A stretch of 64,000 bases of DNA. Origin: Haemophilus parahaemolyticus. GTDB taxonomy: Bacteria > Pseudomonadota > Gammaproteobacteria > Enterobacterales > Pasteurellaceae. The notes beneath the pieces are model-generated. The model saw only the letters and a program-made list of their open reading frames with translations, was not told where the DNA came from and searched no databases. The stretch covers positions 98,374 through 162,373 of the forward strand of contig NZ_MUXY01000003.1 in NCBI RefSeq assembly GCF_002015035.1, read 5' to 3'. Positions 38,144 to 46,703 of the stretch are shown here, piece after piece. Numbering within the stretch: the first letter of the stretch is position 1; each line of letters opens with the position of its first letter. A program made the position numbers and the translations under genes.

Positions 38144-41100
38144 TTAATGTTCTTCAGAAGACATTAACGAGGTGTTCCCGCCAGCAGCTGTGGTGTTGTA
38201 ACTGCGAGAGAACTCATCGTATAACGGTAAAATATCTTGGGTAGTTTGCCAATCATAGCATTTAAAAATAGCTGAGCTGTTTTCTGCTAACCATTGGCGT
38301 CGTTCTTTACTTAATTCCGCTAAGTAGAACCTTTTTGGCAGTAGTCTAATTTAGTATCAACTCTTACGCCTGCTTTACCAGATTTAGCTAATGGATGACT
38401 TGGCTCAACTAAAATCGTAAAGCCTTTTGCCAATAGTTTATTTGCCGCTTTTTCTGATGCAGCTAAATCGCCATTTAAAATTGCTACTTCAGAAGGCAGG
38501 TAAGCTAATGAGTTGCGTTCACCAGTAATACTGTCTAAAACAGGTTGTGCATTACCTAGAGTGTTTTCGTCGCCAAATTGGCTGTAGTAGCGGTCTGTTT
38601 TTGTTAAACGTTGCAAATAGAATTCGCCACCGGCTTTCGGACCTGTACCAGATAAACCATGACCACCAAATGGTTGTACGCCCACAACTGCACCAACAAT
38701 ATTACGGTTAATATAGAAGTTACCGCAGTGGAGGTGTTTTTCAACTAAGTCCATCTGTTTACGGATACGGCTATGGCAACCACCAGTTAGCGCATAACCT
38801 TTCGCATTAACTTCATTGAGTACGTTAACCAAGTTCTCTTTTTTATAACGCACGATGTGTAAGATAGGGCCAAACACTTCACGTTGTAATCGGTTAAGAT
38901 TATCTAAAAGATAGACTGCTGGTGCGACAAAATGACCATTGGTTGGTGCCTCTAATTCGACATAAGCACGAGCGACTTTCCGCATATTTGCTTTATGGTT
39001 TTCTAGATTTTGTTTTGCTTCTTGATCAATTACAGGCCCAATGTCTGTTGAGAGTAAACGAGGGTCACCAAGGCTAAATTCATTAATCGCTTCTGTAATC
39101 ATTTTATAGTAATGATCTGCGACATCTTCTTGCAATAACAAGACACGTAACGCAGAACAGCGCTGACCAGCAGAGTCAAATGCAGAGCTTAAAACGTCTG
39201 CAACAACTTGTTCTGGTAATGCAGATGAGTCAGATACTAATACGTTTTGTCCACCAGTTTCAGCAATTAAAACAGGATCGTTATCCGCTTGTGCAATTCG
39301 TTTTTCAATCAATTTTGCAACTTCAGTTGAGCCAGTAAACACAACGCCATCAAAAGCTTGTTGTACTAATGCCGCCCCTAAATCGCCTGCCCCAAGCACC
39401 AATTGTAATGCCTCTTTTGGTACGCCTGCTTGGTGTAAAAGTTTTACTGCTGCATATGCAATAAGAGAAGTTTGTTCTGCTGGTTTAGCAATTACCGCAT
39501 TTCCTGCTGCAAGGCTTGCAGCGACTTGTCCGGTAAAGATAGCTAAAGGGAAGTTCCAAGGCGAAATACAGAGAACTTTTCCGCGTGGTGCACCCAAGTG
39601 TTGATCTTTAGCGAGATATTCAAGCTGATTTGCATAATATCTGAGAAAATCGACCGCTTCTCGTAGTTCTGCAATGGCATTTGGTAATGTTTTACCCGCT
39701 TCAACAATGGCAAGTTTCATCAATAAGCCGAAGTTTTCTTCATATAAATCGGCGGCTTTTCGTAATACATTTGCTCGTTCAGTTGCACTTTGTGCTGCCC
39801 ATGTCTCATTATTTGCCGCGTTAAACACAGCTTGTGCTTCAGTTGGGTTTAAGAAAGCAACTTCTGCTAAGTTCTCTTTCAGATTAGCTGGATTGACCAC
39901 GGTATGTGCAACTAAGTTTTCTGCATTAGCCAGCACCGTGAGTGATTGCGCATTTTCGATAAGTGCTTCGTTTAATGCTTGTTCTAATTTAGCTAATTCA
40001 AATTCGTTGCTTAAATCAAAACCTGCAGAATTTCTACGATCATTAAATAGTTCAAGTGGATTGCGTACTAATTTATTCGGTTCACCATTAGATTTCTCAT
40101 AGAGTTTCCAAGGCGGAATCACTAATTGTTCTACCGGAATATTTTCATCGACCAATTGATGAACAAATGATGAGTTTGCCCCGTTTTCTAATAAACGGCG
40201 AACTAAGTAAGCTAATAAGGTCGCATGTGTACCTACAGGTGCGTAAACACGGACTTGGCGATTGAAATTCTCTTTGCCAACAATGTTGTCGTATAAGCTT
40301 TCACCCATGCCATGTAAGCATTGGAATTCAAATTGTTTGCCTTGACCTAATTCGTGGATCGTACACATGGTTTGTACATTATGAGTCGCAAATTGTGGGT
40401 AGATCACATCTTGAGCAGCAAGTAATTTTTTCGCACAGGCAATATAAGAGATATCAGTATGATTTTTTCGAGTATAAAGCGGGAAACCATCTAAGCCATC
40501 CGCTTGCGCCCATTTTACTTCGCTATCCCAATAAGCTCCTTTTACAAGGCGAATCATTAAGTAACCGTCTTTTTCTCGGGCAAGATTGATTAAGTAATCC
40601 AACACAAATGGGCAACGTTTAGAGTAGGCTTGAACAACATAGCCAATACCTTTGTAACCTTTGAGTTCTGGCTCATCTAATAATTTTTCTACTAAATCCA
40701 GAGATAGCTCTAAGCGGCTAGCTTCTTCTGCATCAATGTTTACGCTGATGTTATATTTTTGGGCGAGTAAAAAAAGTGCTTTTACGCGCGGATAAAGCTC
40801 GTCGATAACACGATCATATTTCGCACGCCAATATTTTGGATGGATAGCAGAAAGTTTAACGGAAACACTGTTACCATTATAGATAGTGCGACCTGTAGCA
40901 TCTTTCCCCACACTTTCAATAGCATGGAGATAATCATTAAAATAACGATCTGCATCCGCTTGGGTCATGGCTGCTTCACCAAGCATATCAAAAGAGAAGG
41001 TAAAGCCTTTTTCATAACGAGGTTTAATGTTCGTTAGCGCTTCTTGCATGGTAACGCCAGTTACGAATTGTTTCCCTAAGATTTGCATGGATTTTACAAT

Positions 41101-41595
41101 GAGCGTACGCATAATCGGGGCAGAAAAGCGAGCAAAGCTACGGCTTAACGCATTTGCGAGGCTTTTTTCGTCTAAATTTTCACTAATTTTTTTACCGAAA
41201 ACTAAGCCATAACTAGCTGCGTTGATAAAAAATGAGTTAGCGTTACCAATGTGTGATTTCCAGTTGCCATCACGTAATTTTTCATAAATCAAATCATCAC
41301 GGGTTTCTGCATCAGGAATACGTAACAGCGCTTCAGCTAAGCACATTAGTGCCACACCTTCTTCACTGCTTAATGAAAATTCTTGCATTAAGGCATCTGC
41401 ACCATATTGTTTTTGTTTAAGATGGCGAAGTTTGTTAATAAGTTTGATCGCATTGTCAGTAATGCGTTTTTCTTGTTCTTGGGTAAAATCTAAGGTTTTA
41501 AGCAAGTTATCCACTGCCGTTTTCTCATCTAAGCGATAGTTTTCGGTGATGACTTGGCGTTCAGGACGGTAGGTTTTAGAAAGTTGGAAGGACAT
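38144..41595 (-). CDS. putA: Bifunctional proline dehydrogenase / P5C dehydrogenase PutA, frameshifted near the 3' end
   Basis: PutA oxidises proline to glutamate using FAD then NAD+. The continuous frame stops at 38320 after KLDYCQKGST. The next frame continues RLLPKRFYLAELSKERRQWL to NTTAAGGNTSLMSSEEH and a stop at 38144, the normal PutA C-terminus. A single missing base near 38347 explains this. The proline dehydrogenase barrel and ALDH domain (GSTEVAKL, catalytic Cys in SAGQRCSALR) are present. The N-terminal ribbon-helix-helix DNA-binding domain of E. coli PutA is absent. The start at 41595 (MSFQLSKTYRPERQ) has AAGGGG upstream. Confidence 0.88.
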
Positions 41596-41680
41596 GATAA
41601 TCACCCCTTGTTATTTGTTACAAGATTGTTAATGAAAATAAAATCAACAGAGGAAAAAGTAAATGCTTTTTTCTCGAATT

Positions 41681-41696
41681 TGTGAATCACTTCACA
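41681..41696. promoter_or_regulatory. CRP-binding site upstream of putA
   Basis: TGTGA-ATCACT-TCACA is a perfect match to the CRP half-sites with six-base spacing, 86 bases upstream of the putA ATG. A second partial match (TGTGAAATTCACG) follows at about 41720. Catabolite control of putAP would be expected. Position was found by eye. Confidence 0.7.
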
Positions 41697-41829
41697 GAAT
41701 TGTGTGAAAATAATGTGAAATTCACGAAAATACTGAATAAATAGCAATATTTTTTAGTTTTTAAAGAAAATAGAAAAGCAAATTTGACAAGAATCGTCTA
41801 ATTGTTCTCAGAGAGATGTTAATAAAATA

Positions 41830-41937
41830 TTACTTGATACCAATAATCTTATGAGTTTGAAGGCTTAACTGCCATTTAGGTTTATTAACACAAAGATTTA
41901 ATTGACCTAATTGAGTGATTGTTTCTAATAGATTCAT
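41830..41937 (-). pseudogene. queE fragment (7-carboxy-7-deazaguanine synthase C-terminus)
   Basis: The minus strand reads LNLCVNKPKWQLSLQTHKII and ends GIK, stop. This matches the QueE C-terminus (E. coli CIARNWRLSMQTHKYLNIA). Only about 35 codons remain, with no radical-SAM core upstream. It is a truncated remnant marking the edge of the accessory region. Apart from this, the CRP site and the uptake repeat, 41605-42089 shows nothing. Confidence 0.65.
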
Positions 41938-41972
41938 TGTTTTAAATAGCAAGAATGTATTGTACAAATACA

Positions 41973-42030
41973 AAAGTGCAGTCAAATTTGGGGATGTTTT
42001 TGCAAATGCTCTTCAAAATCTGACCGCTTA
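41973..42030. repeat. 58-bp degenerate uptake-word repeat, left copy
   Basis: The segment begins AAAGTGCAGTCAAATTT and ends TCTGACCGCTTA. By hand alignment 47 of 58 positions match 47453-47510, in the same orientation and without gaps. Each copy has roughly inverted uptake words at its ends and may act as a terminator. The two copies flank the imported block. Confidence 0.55.
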
Positions 42031-42089
42031 CCCCGTTAAGATCTACCTGTACTTAACCCCGCTTTACCGTTTTCCCACAAGGTTTTCAG

Positions 42090-43247
42090 CTATACTTTCC
42101 ACGCCGACAATTTAGGATTGGGCTGTTTACCTTGCCCAATCAAGTCCATTTGCCTCATATACCAGTTCATTTCCAGCATCGCGCCTGCTTTTTTATCAAC
42201 CAACGCCACGCTCGTTTGGATGCGGTCGGTTTGCACGGTCTGATAAGTGCCGTTTTGCATTTGGTTCGCCAAATCAGGCACTAAGGCAAGCGGGCGGGCG
42301 ACGCCGACCAAATTTAAATGGCTGCTGGATAAGGTGTCTTCCATGGCGGTTTGTGAACGGACGCCGCCGGTAATAATCAAAGGAACTTGGCTGACTGCAC
42401 GGGCTTTTTCAGCGTAATCGATAAAGAAGGCTTCGCGTTTGCGGGTGCTGTCTTTGGTGGCGAGCATTTGCGGGCTTTCGTAGTTGCCACCGGAAACTTC
42501 AATAAAATCAATGCCCATTTCTGACAGTTTTTGTACCACTTGCACCGATTCGTTTTCATCAAATCCACCTTTTTGGAAATCCGCCGAATTGAATTTTACG
42601 CCCACCAAGAAATCTTTGCCCACAGCGGCGCGGATGGCGGTGTAGGTTTCCAAAAGGAAACGCATACGATTTTCCAAGCTGCCGCCCCATTGGTCTTCGC
42701 GTCGGTTGTGGTGCGGTGAGAGGAATTGGCTGATGAGATAGCCGTGCGCGGCATGAATTTGTACGCCTGAAAAACCTACCTGTTTGGCAATTTTGGTGGT
42801 TTGCACGAATTGCTGAATCAGCCCGTTGATTTCATCGGCAGTCAATTCGCGTGGCGGATTGATGAAGCCGTCCATGCCCACCAACGGCACGGCGCTCGGC
42901 GCAAGTGGCGTTTTATTGACCACCGCAGGCGACTGTTTGCCCGCATGATTGATTTGCATGATGAGTAATGTGTCATTCTGTGTGCCAGCTTTCGCCCATT
43001 TTTTCAGCATCTCAAGGCTGCGACCGTCTGAAATAACCACATCGTTTATCGAACCTTTGCCGCTTTCGGCAACCATCACATTGCCCGTAACCAAAACGCC
43101 CGCGCCGCCTTGCGCCCAAGTGCCGTAGAGGCGGACAAGTTTTTCAGACGGCTGGTCGTTTTGGGCAAGTTGTTCTTCCATGGCGGATTTGAAGATACGG
43201 TTTTTAGCGGTTTTGCTGTTTAGAAAAGTGAATGGAGTGAATAACAT
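42090..43247 (-). CDS. NADH:flavin oxidoreductase, Old Yellow Enzyme family
   Basis: A 385-aa FMN-dependent TIM-barrel reductase. It has IMQINHAGKQ, the active-site HAAHGYLISQFLSPHHNRR, DQWGGSLENRMRF and the FMN phosphate-binding TGGVRSQ, plus VGVARPLALVP. OYE enzymes reduce activated alkenes, nitro compounds or quinones; the natural substrate is unknown. GC content looks higher than in neighbours and a Neisseria uptake word (43143-43152) lies inside the gene. An ArsR-type operator precedes it, suggesting control by the adjacent regulator. Confidence 0.88.
   Translation of the reverse strand: MLFTPFTFLNSKTAKNRIFKSAMEEQLAQNDQPSEKLVRLYGTWAQGGAGVLVTGNVMVAESGKGSINDVVISDGRSLEMLKKWAKAGTQNDTLLIMQINHAGKQSPAVVNKTPLAPSAVPLVGMDGFINPPRELTADEINGLIQQFVQTTKIAKQVGFSGVQIHAAHGYLISQFLSPHHNRREDQWGGSLENRMRFLLETYTAIRAAVGKDFLVGVKFNSADFQKGGFDENESVQVVQKLSEMGIDFIEVSGGNYESPQMLATKDSTRKREAFFIDYAEKARAVSQVPLIITGGVRSQTAMEDTLSSSHLNLVGVARPLALVPDLANQMQNGTYQTVQTDRIQTSVALVDKKAGAMLEMNWYMRQMDLIGQGKQPNPKLSAWKV
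43143..43152 (-). other. Neisseria DNA-uptake word inside the OYE gene
   Basis: The minus strand contains GCCGTCTGAA, the 10-base Neisseria DUS core, coding within QPSEKLV. Two more copies lie at 43896-43925. The host's own uptake word is ACAAGCGGT, so this points to foreign origin. Confidence 0.8.
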
Positions 43248-43265
43248 AATCGTTACTTTAAGTTG

Positions 43266-43289
43266 ATAAGTTTAAAAATATAAACGCAT
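43266..43289. promoter_or_regulatory. Operator-like dyad upstream of the OYE gene
   Basis: ATAAGTTTAAAAATATAAACGCAT has GTTTA/TAAAC symmetry; positions closely match the dyad upstream of arsR. It lies 19 bases before the OYE ATG. ArsR-family proteins bind such A/T-rich dyads. Confidence 0.6.
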
Positions 43290-43320
43290 TTGAGTGAAAA
43301 TAAAGGGTTAATGGATAACC

Positions 43321-43668
43321 CTATTTTGAAAGCGGGCAATTTTGAGCCATCAAATCAGCAAGTTGTTTCAACTTCGCCACCGCATCCGCCATGGCGATAC
43401 TGTAAAACCGCTCTTTGCCGACCTGCTCCACCGCCACCGCCCCGGCTTGCAGCATGATTTTCAAATGATGCGACACCGCAGGGCGAGATAAATGTAGATG
43501 CTCGGTCAGTTCATTGACATTAATCTTGCCGTATTCCCACAGCACGCGCAGGATTTGATGGCGGTTTTCATCGCTCAACACGGTAAAGATGGGAATGCAC
43601 TCACGCATTAAATTCATCGTTTGTTGCGGCATATTCGACGGCATATTCGACGGCATATTCGACGGCAT
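43321..43668 (-). CDS. ArsR/SmtB-family transcriptional regulator
   Basis: A 115-aa winged helix repressor. FTVLSDENRHQILRVLWEYG and LTEHLHLSRPAVSHHLKIML form the HTH; QVGKERFYSI is the wing. No CxC metal-binding motif of classical ArsR is seen; it may sense an organic or redox signal. The N-terminus is a repeat of MPSN (three full units). The first ATG has AAAAGG six bases upstream, so I use it. It probably represses itself and the downstream OYE gene. The segment appears of Neisseria origin. Confidence 0.85.
   Translation of the reverse strand: MPSNMPSNMPSNMPQQTMNLMRECIPIFTVLSDENRHQILRVLWEYGKINVNELTEHLHLSRPAVSHHLKIMLQAGAVAVEQVGKERFYSIAMADAVAKLKQLADLMAQNCPLSK
43633..43668 (-). repeat. 12-bp tandem repeat at the arsR start
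   Basis: Three full copies of ATGCCGTCGAAT lie in tandem, with partial copies on both sides. Each copy offers an in-frame ATG. The unit is one base (T) short of the Neisseria AT-DUS ATGCCGTCTGAA. Copy changes would alter the N-terminus by four residues without shifting frame. Confidence 0.85.
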
Positions 43669-43686
43669 ATTCGACCTTTTAAGTTT

Positions 43687-43710
43687 ATATGTTTAAAATC
43701 TTAAACGTAT
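43687..43710. promoter_or_regulatory. Operator-like dyad upstream of arsR
   Basis: ATATGTTTAA-AATC-TTAAACGTAT is a nearly perfect inverted repeat 19 bases upstream of the arsR ATG. The same core, GTTTAAAA...TAAACG, recurs before the OYE gene. Autoregulation is the likely purpose. Confidence 0.65.
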
Positions 43711-43761
43711 TTTAGAGGGAAAGATGGGGAATGTCAAAGGGGATTTTTAGAAGGTGGTTTT

Positions 43762-43908
43762 TTAGCGCTCCATTCGGGGCAACTGGTTGAGCTGTTGCCC
43801 GAGTACGCCATTACTTACGATCCGCTTTACCTTTATTACCCCAGCTGCCCCGGGTATTCAAATGTGTTTAAGTTGATTGTCGATGCGCTAAAGGTAAAAG
43901 CCGTCTGA
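43762..43908 (+). pseudogene. LysR-family regulator, C-terminal fragment
   Basis: The plus strand encodes LALHSGQLVELLPEYAITYD, then PLYLYYPSCPGYSNVFKLIV and DALKVKAV. This is the end of a LysR substrate-binding domain. No helix-turn-helix or start is present upstream. The stop overlaps a Neisseria uptake word, as is common at Neisseria gene ends, so it is probably an imported broken gene end. Confidence 0.65.
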
Positions 43909-43925
43909 ATTTTCAGACGGCTTTT
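43896..43925. terminator. Terminator built from two inverted Neisseria uptake words
   Basis: AAAAGCCGTCTGAA and TTCAGACGGCTTTT form a perfect 14-bp stem with a 2-base loop. Both arms contain the DUS core GCCGTCTGAA. This arrangement is characteristic of Neisseria gene ends. It lies 9 bases from the stop of the second thsB gene and could terminate in both directions. Confidence 0.9.
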
Positions 43926-43934
43926 GGATATGCA

Positions 43935-44561
43935 CTAAGGTCTTACTACGATATTATATTTGTCTCCTTTATCTCTAATTTCTATTGCAGCGGCTATCCA
44001 AGCATTTGGATTAGAAATAAACTGATCCCAATTACACTGCAACATATATGAATTAGAACAACCATTTCTTAGTTTATATGGAATATATGATGTGTGAAGA
44101 TTATTTAAGTTCTTTTGAATAATATCAAAATAAAATCCGTATGAATTTACATAACCATAATTTCCACACCGATCAGGTAAGACTACTAACAAAATTGCAT
44201 TACGCTTGCTCCTATTATCTAAACGTCGTTTACTTTTTAATGAATAAGCAATTTCCCAAGGTATCCATTGATCTTTCTCTGCTTTCCAAGAATCTTTCAT
44301 ATTAAGGGAGAGAAGAACAATGGTAACAGAACTATCAAAGATTTTATCTGCCAGCTTTGAGCGGATAGTTTCACTTTTAAAGTCCGCTAAGCTCTCATTA
44401 TCCTTTTCACCTTTATTAATATGGATTCCATCACGATCAAATTTACTTTGAATAATATCCACATAATCACGGGCAGTTGTTACATGAAAAAATTCATATG
44501 GACTTAATTGTTGCACTGAATTATCAGAATACTTGTATGAAATAAATACTTTATTTCCCAT
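43935..44561 (-). CDS. thsB2: Thoeris TIR-domain protein ThsB, second copy
   Basis: A 208-aa TIR-like (DUF1863) protein. The opening NKVFISYKYSDN is a TIR strand-A motif. DQWIPWEIAYSL at residues 97-108 contains the likely catalytic Glu103. In Thoeris, TIR proteins detect phage and convert NAD+ to a cyclic ADP-ribose-type signal that activates ThsA. I chose the internal ATG (MGNKVF) because AGGA precedes it and the longer frame overlaps the upstream gene. Sequence is clearly different from the other ThsB, so the two may sense different phages. Confidence 0.85.
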   Translation of the reverse strand: MGNKVFISYKYSDNSVQQLSPYEFFHVTTARDYVDIIQSKFDRDGIHINKGEKDNESLADFKSETIRSKLADKIFDSSVTIVLLSLNMKDSWKAEKDQWIPWEIAYSLKSKRRLDNRSKRNAILLVVLPDRCGNYGYVNSYGFYFDIIQKNLNNLHTSYIPYKLRNGCSNSYMLQCNWDQFISNPNAWIAAAIEIRDKGDKYNIVVRP

Positions 44562-44577
44562 AATAAACTTCCTAAAA

Positions 44578-45072
44578 TTATTTATATTCTTCCCTAACAG
44601 AAATTGCTTTTTCAACTAAATCTTCAATATTCTCTGCTATATCATCATATACATATTTGCTACTAAGGTATGAAGATTTAAATACTGGAGCTATCTCAGA
44701 TAAATTTTTATCGCCTATTGTAAAATAATCAAATGGGTTATTTCCTTCATCTGATTGTTCTCCATTAGCATCTTTTAATTTATGAACGTATATACCGCAT
44801 ACAGCTTTTCCTAGTTTCCAAGCAGTTTCGATTTCATACTTTATCCATTTCCTTTCTGATGTTTCTGAACCAATTAAAACAACAAGGCAAGATTTGTCTT
44901 TTAGATTATCATTAATCCATTTCTCAATCTCTTTGTCAGATTTAGCTTTAACATCTTCCCAACGATTACCTTTTAACGGTTCGGAACCATCAACTACACC
45001 AATATTACGCACTTGACCAGCTCGCCAGGCATCATTATCAAAGTGAAAACTATAAAAAACTTTTCTAACCAT
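44578..45072 (-). CDS. thsB1: Thoeris TIR-domain protein ThsB, first copy
   Basis: A 164-aa TIR-domain protein closely resembling Bacillus cereus ThsB along its length: RKVFYSFHFDND, RWEDVKAKSD, LVVLIGSETSERKWIKYEIE and NPFDYF. Glu80 in KYEIE is the probable catalytic residue of the NAD+-consuming TIR fold. It starts 6 bases after thsA and ends 16 before the second thsB. The three form one minus-strand operon. Confidence 0.92.
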   Translation of the reverse strand: MVRKVFYSFHFDNDAWRAGQVRNIGVVDGSEPLKGNRWEDVKAKSDKEIEKWINDNLKDKSCLVVLIGSETSERKWIKYEIETAWKLGKAVCGIYVHKLKDANGEQSDEGNNPFDYFTIGDKNLSEIAPVFKSSYLSSKYVYDDIAENIEDLVEKAISVREEYK

Positions 45073-45078
45073 AGTAAT

Positions 45079-46476
45079 TTAATCTTTTTTTAAAATGGAT
45101 AAAATATTAGATTTTAATTTATCTAAAGTTACATTTTCTTTAGATAATGCTTGCATTTCAGTTTCAATATTTTTAGAGCATTCCTTATTCATATCCTTCT
45201 CCCAAAGTTTTTTTGCCATATATCCTGTACTGGCAACAGGAATCAAGACATTATTGTTTCTTTTGGAGATATCAAACTCTTCTTGCATGCCATTGGATAG
45301 AATTATCTCTCCATTTTGTGATTTATTTCCAAATAGAAATATAGAGATACCAGCATAAGAAATCATATCTTCACGCCAAGCAGACCACAACTCTTTTCCT
45401 TCTTTGTTTTGGGGAAATGGGCGAAGTATCAAATAGTCCTCATCTATTTTTAAATTTTTTTCCGTAAGATATTTTATCGATCCTGAAATAACTGAACTGC
45501 CTATTCCCAATCCAAAACCTGTAACAATACGATACCCCAGTTTTAAAATCTCTTGAGAAAGAGAAGAAACAAATTGTTCAACCTCTTGCTGAGAATAAGG
45601 AGAATAATCTTCTGCAGCACCTGAGACAAAGACAGTTTTACGTTTTTGTGCTTGCTCCACTTCACGTAAAATCTCTGTAATTTCCTCATATTGATTAACC
45701 AATAAAACGCTAATTCCTACTCTTTTTAAATCATTGATAAATAGCTCTTGTTTACGCTTTCTGTATTCAAAATCAGCTTGATTTTCTTTAGGTAATTGCT
45801 GAACTTTACGAAGAATACAAAAATGTTCTTTCTGGTTTTCATTATATGACGAGCGAATTCTACTTAAAATATAATCAATATTAGGATCGGAAAAACTAAA
45901 TCCTAAGAAAAGAAATCGCTTGGTTAATAAATCTCCACGCAATGCGGTAAAGAAATCATTTCTTGTTAAATGAAATTTTTCATAATCATCTTTAATTAAG
46001 ACCGTTTGGTCTGGAAGAGAAGCATCACCATGCATTTTATACACTACAGCGTCTCTTTTATGAATAGAGATAGGGAGTTGACCTACACAATGTTTGATAT
46101 CTACAACTTTCCCCACATCTTTTAAAGCATTCTCTATCATTGAATCATAATTGGTTGTCCAAAAAGTATCTATAGGTAACCTAGCTAAAATTTTATGGTT
46201 CTCCGTTAGAACTGCTTGGTGAGAAAATTCATTCAAAATAATTTGATTTATTTTAGAACGATTACCCTGTTTTTCGTTGATGTAGTATTGTGCTAAGGAA
46301 ATGAGATCATTTTCTTCCTTATCAATATCCAAATCTAATTCTTCAGCTAAATCTTTAAGCAACCCTTTCCAATCCACGAATCCAGCAGCAACAGATAATC
46401 CAGCTCCCGCAAAAATTGCTAAATTATTTGCAGATAGTTCATTAACTAATTCTCGTATAAACTGTTTTTTGTTCAT
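45079..46476 (-). CDS. thsA: Thoeris NAD-degrading effector ThsA (SIR2-SLOG)
   Basis: A 465-aa two-domain effector. SIR2-like NADase (about residues 1-280): GAGLS at 24-28, TTNYD with Asn109 and YKMHGD with His149; these match the catalytic Asn and His of B. cereus ThsA. The C-terminal SLOG domain (about 283-465) has GFGLGIGSSVISG and LILRPFPQ, the signal-binding region. After TIR-made cyclic ADP-ribose binds, ThsA depletes NAD+ and the cell dies before phage release. AAGAGA precedes the ATG. The gene is A/T-rich. Confidence 0.93.
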   Translation of the reverse strand: MNKKQFIRELVNELSANNLAIFAGAGLSVAAGFVDWKGLLKDLAEELDLDIDKEENDLISLAQYYINEKQGNRSKINQIILNEFSHQAVLTENHKILARLPIDTFWTTNYDSMIENALKDVGKVVDIKHCVGQLPISIHKRDAVVYKMHGDASLPDQTVLIKDDYEKFHLTRNDFFTALRGDLLTKRFLFLGFSFSDPNIDYILSRIRSSYNENQKEHFCILRKVQQLPKENQADFEYRKRKQELFINDLKRVGISVLLVNQYEEITEILREVEQAQKRKTVFVSGAAEDYSPYSQQEVEQFVSSLSQEILKLGYRIVTGFGLGIGSSVISGSIKYLTEKNLKIDEDYLILRPFPQNKEGKELWSAWREDMISYAGISIFLFGNKSQNGEIILSNGMQEEFDISKRNNNVLIPVASTGYMAKKLWEKDMNKECSKNIETEMQALSKENVTLDKLKSNILSILKKD

Positions 46477-46659
46477 AAAATCTCTTCATTCTTCTGTTTT
46501 TATAGCTTTTGTTGAAATATGGGGTAATAGGATTTTTTCAAGTACAAGTAAATAAAATATGCATATACAACGGCATATTCACCAGTCAATCTTGTTTTAG
46601 ACAATCCACTATCAAAAACCATAATACCTGTTCAGGCAAATAATATACTTAATATAAGA

Positions 46660-46680
46660 AAGGTGGGCAAAACTGCCCCC
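46660..46680 (-). terminator. Terminator of the mdaB remnant
   Basis: GGGCA/TGCCC pairs around AAAC; TTTCTT follows on the minus strand. Its location relative to the mdaB remnant equals that of the terminator after intact mdaB. The rest of 46477-46700 shows no gene; it probably contains the thsA promoter. Confidence 0.5.
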
Positions 46681-46703
46681 CCTTAAAAATCGATATTTTG
46701 TAA

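Noticed and set aside
39674..40102. 142-codon plus-strand frame opposite putA
   Set aside because: Antisense shadow of the PutA coding frame; no recognisable product.
43633..43668. 12-bp tandem repeat as a phase-variation switch
   Set aside because: Unit length is a multiple of three, so copy changes keep the frame; on/off switching by frameshift is not possible.
46044..46060. Possibility that thsA is a lone SIR2 protein rather than Thoeris
   Set aside because: The C-terminal SLOG signature and two adjoining TIR genes in one operon make Thoeris much more likely.
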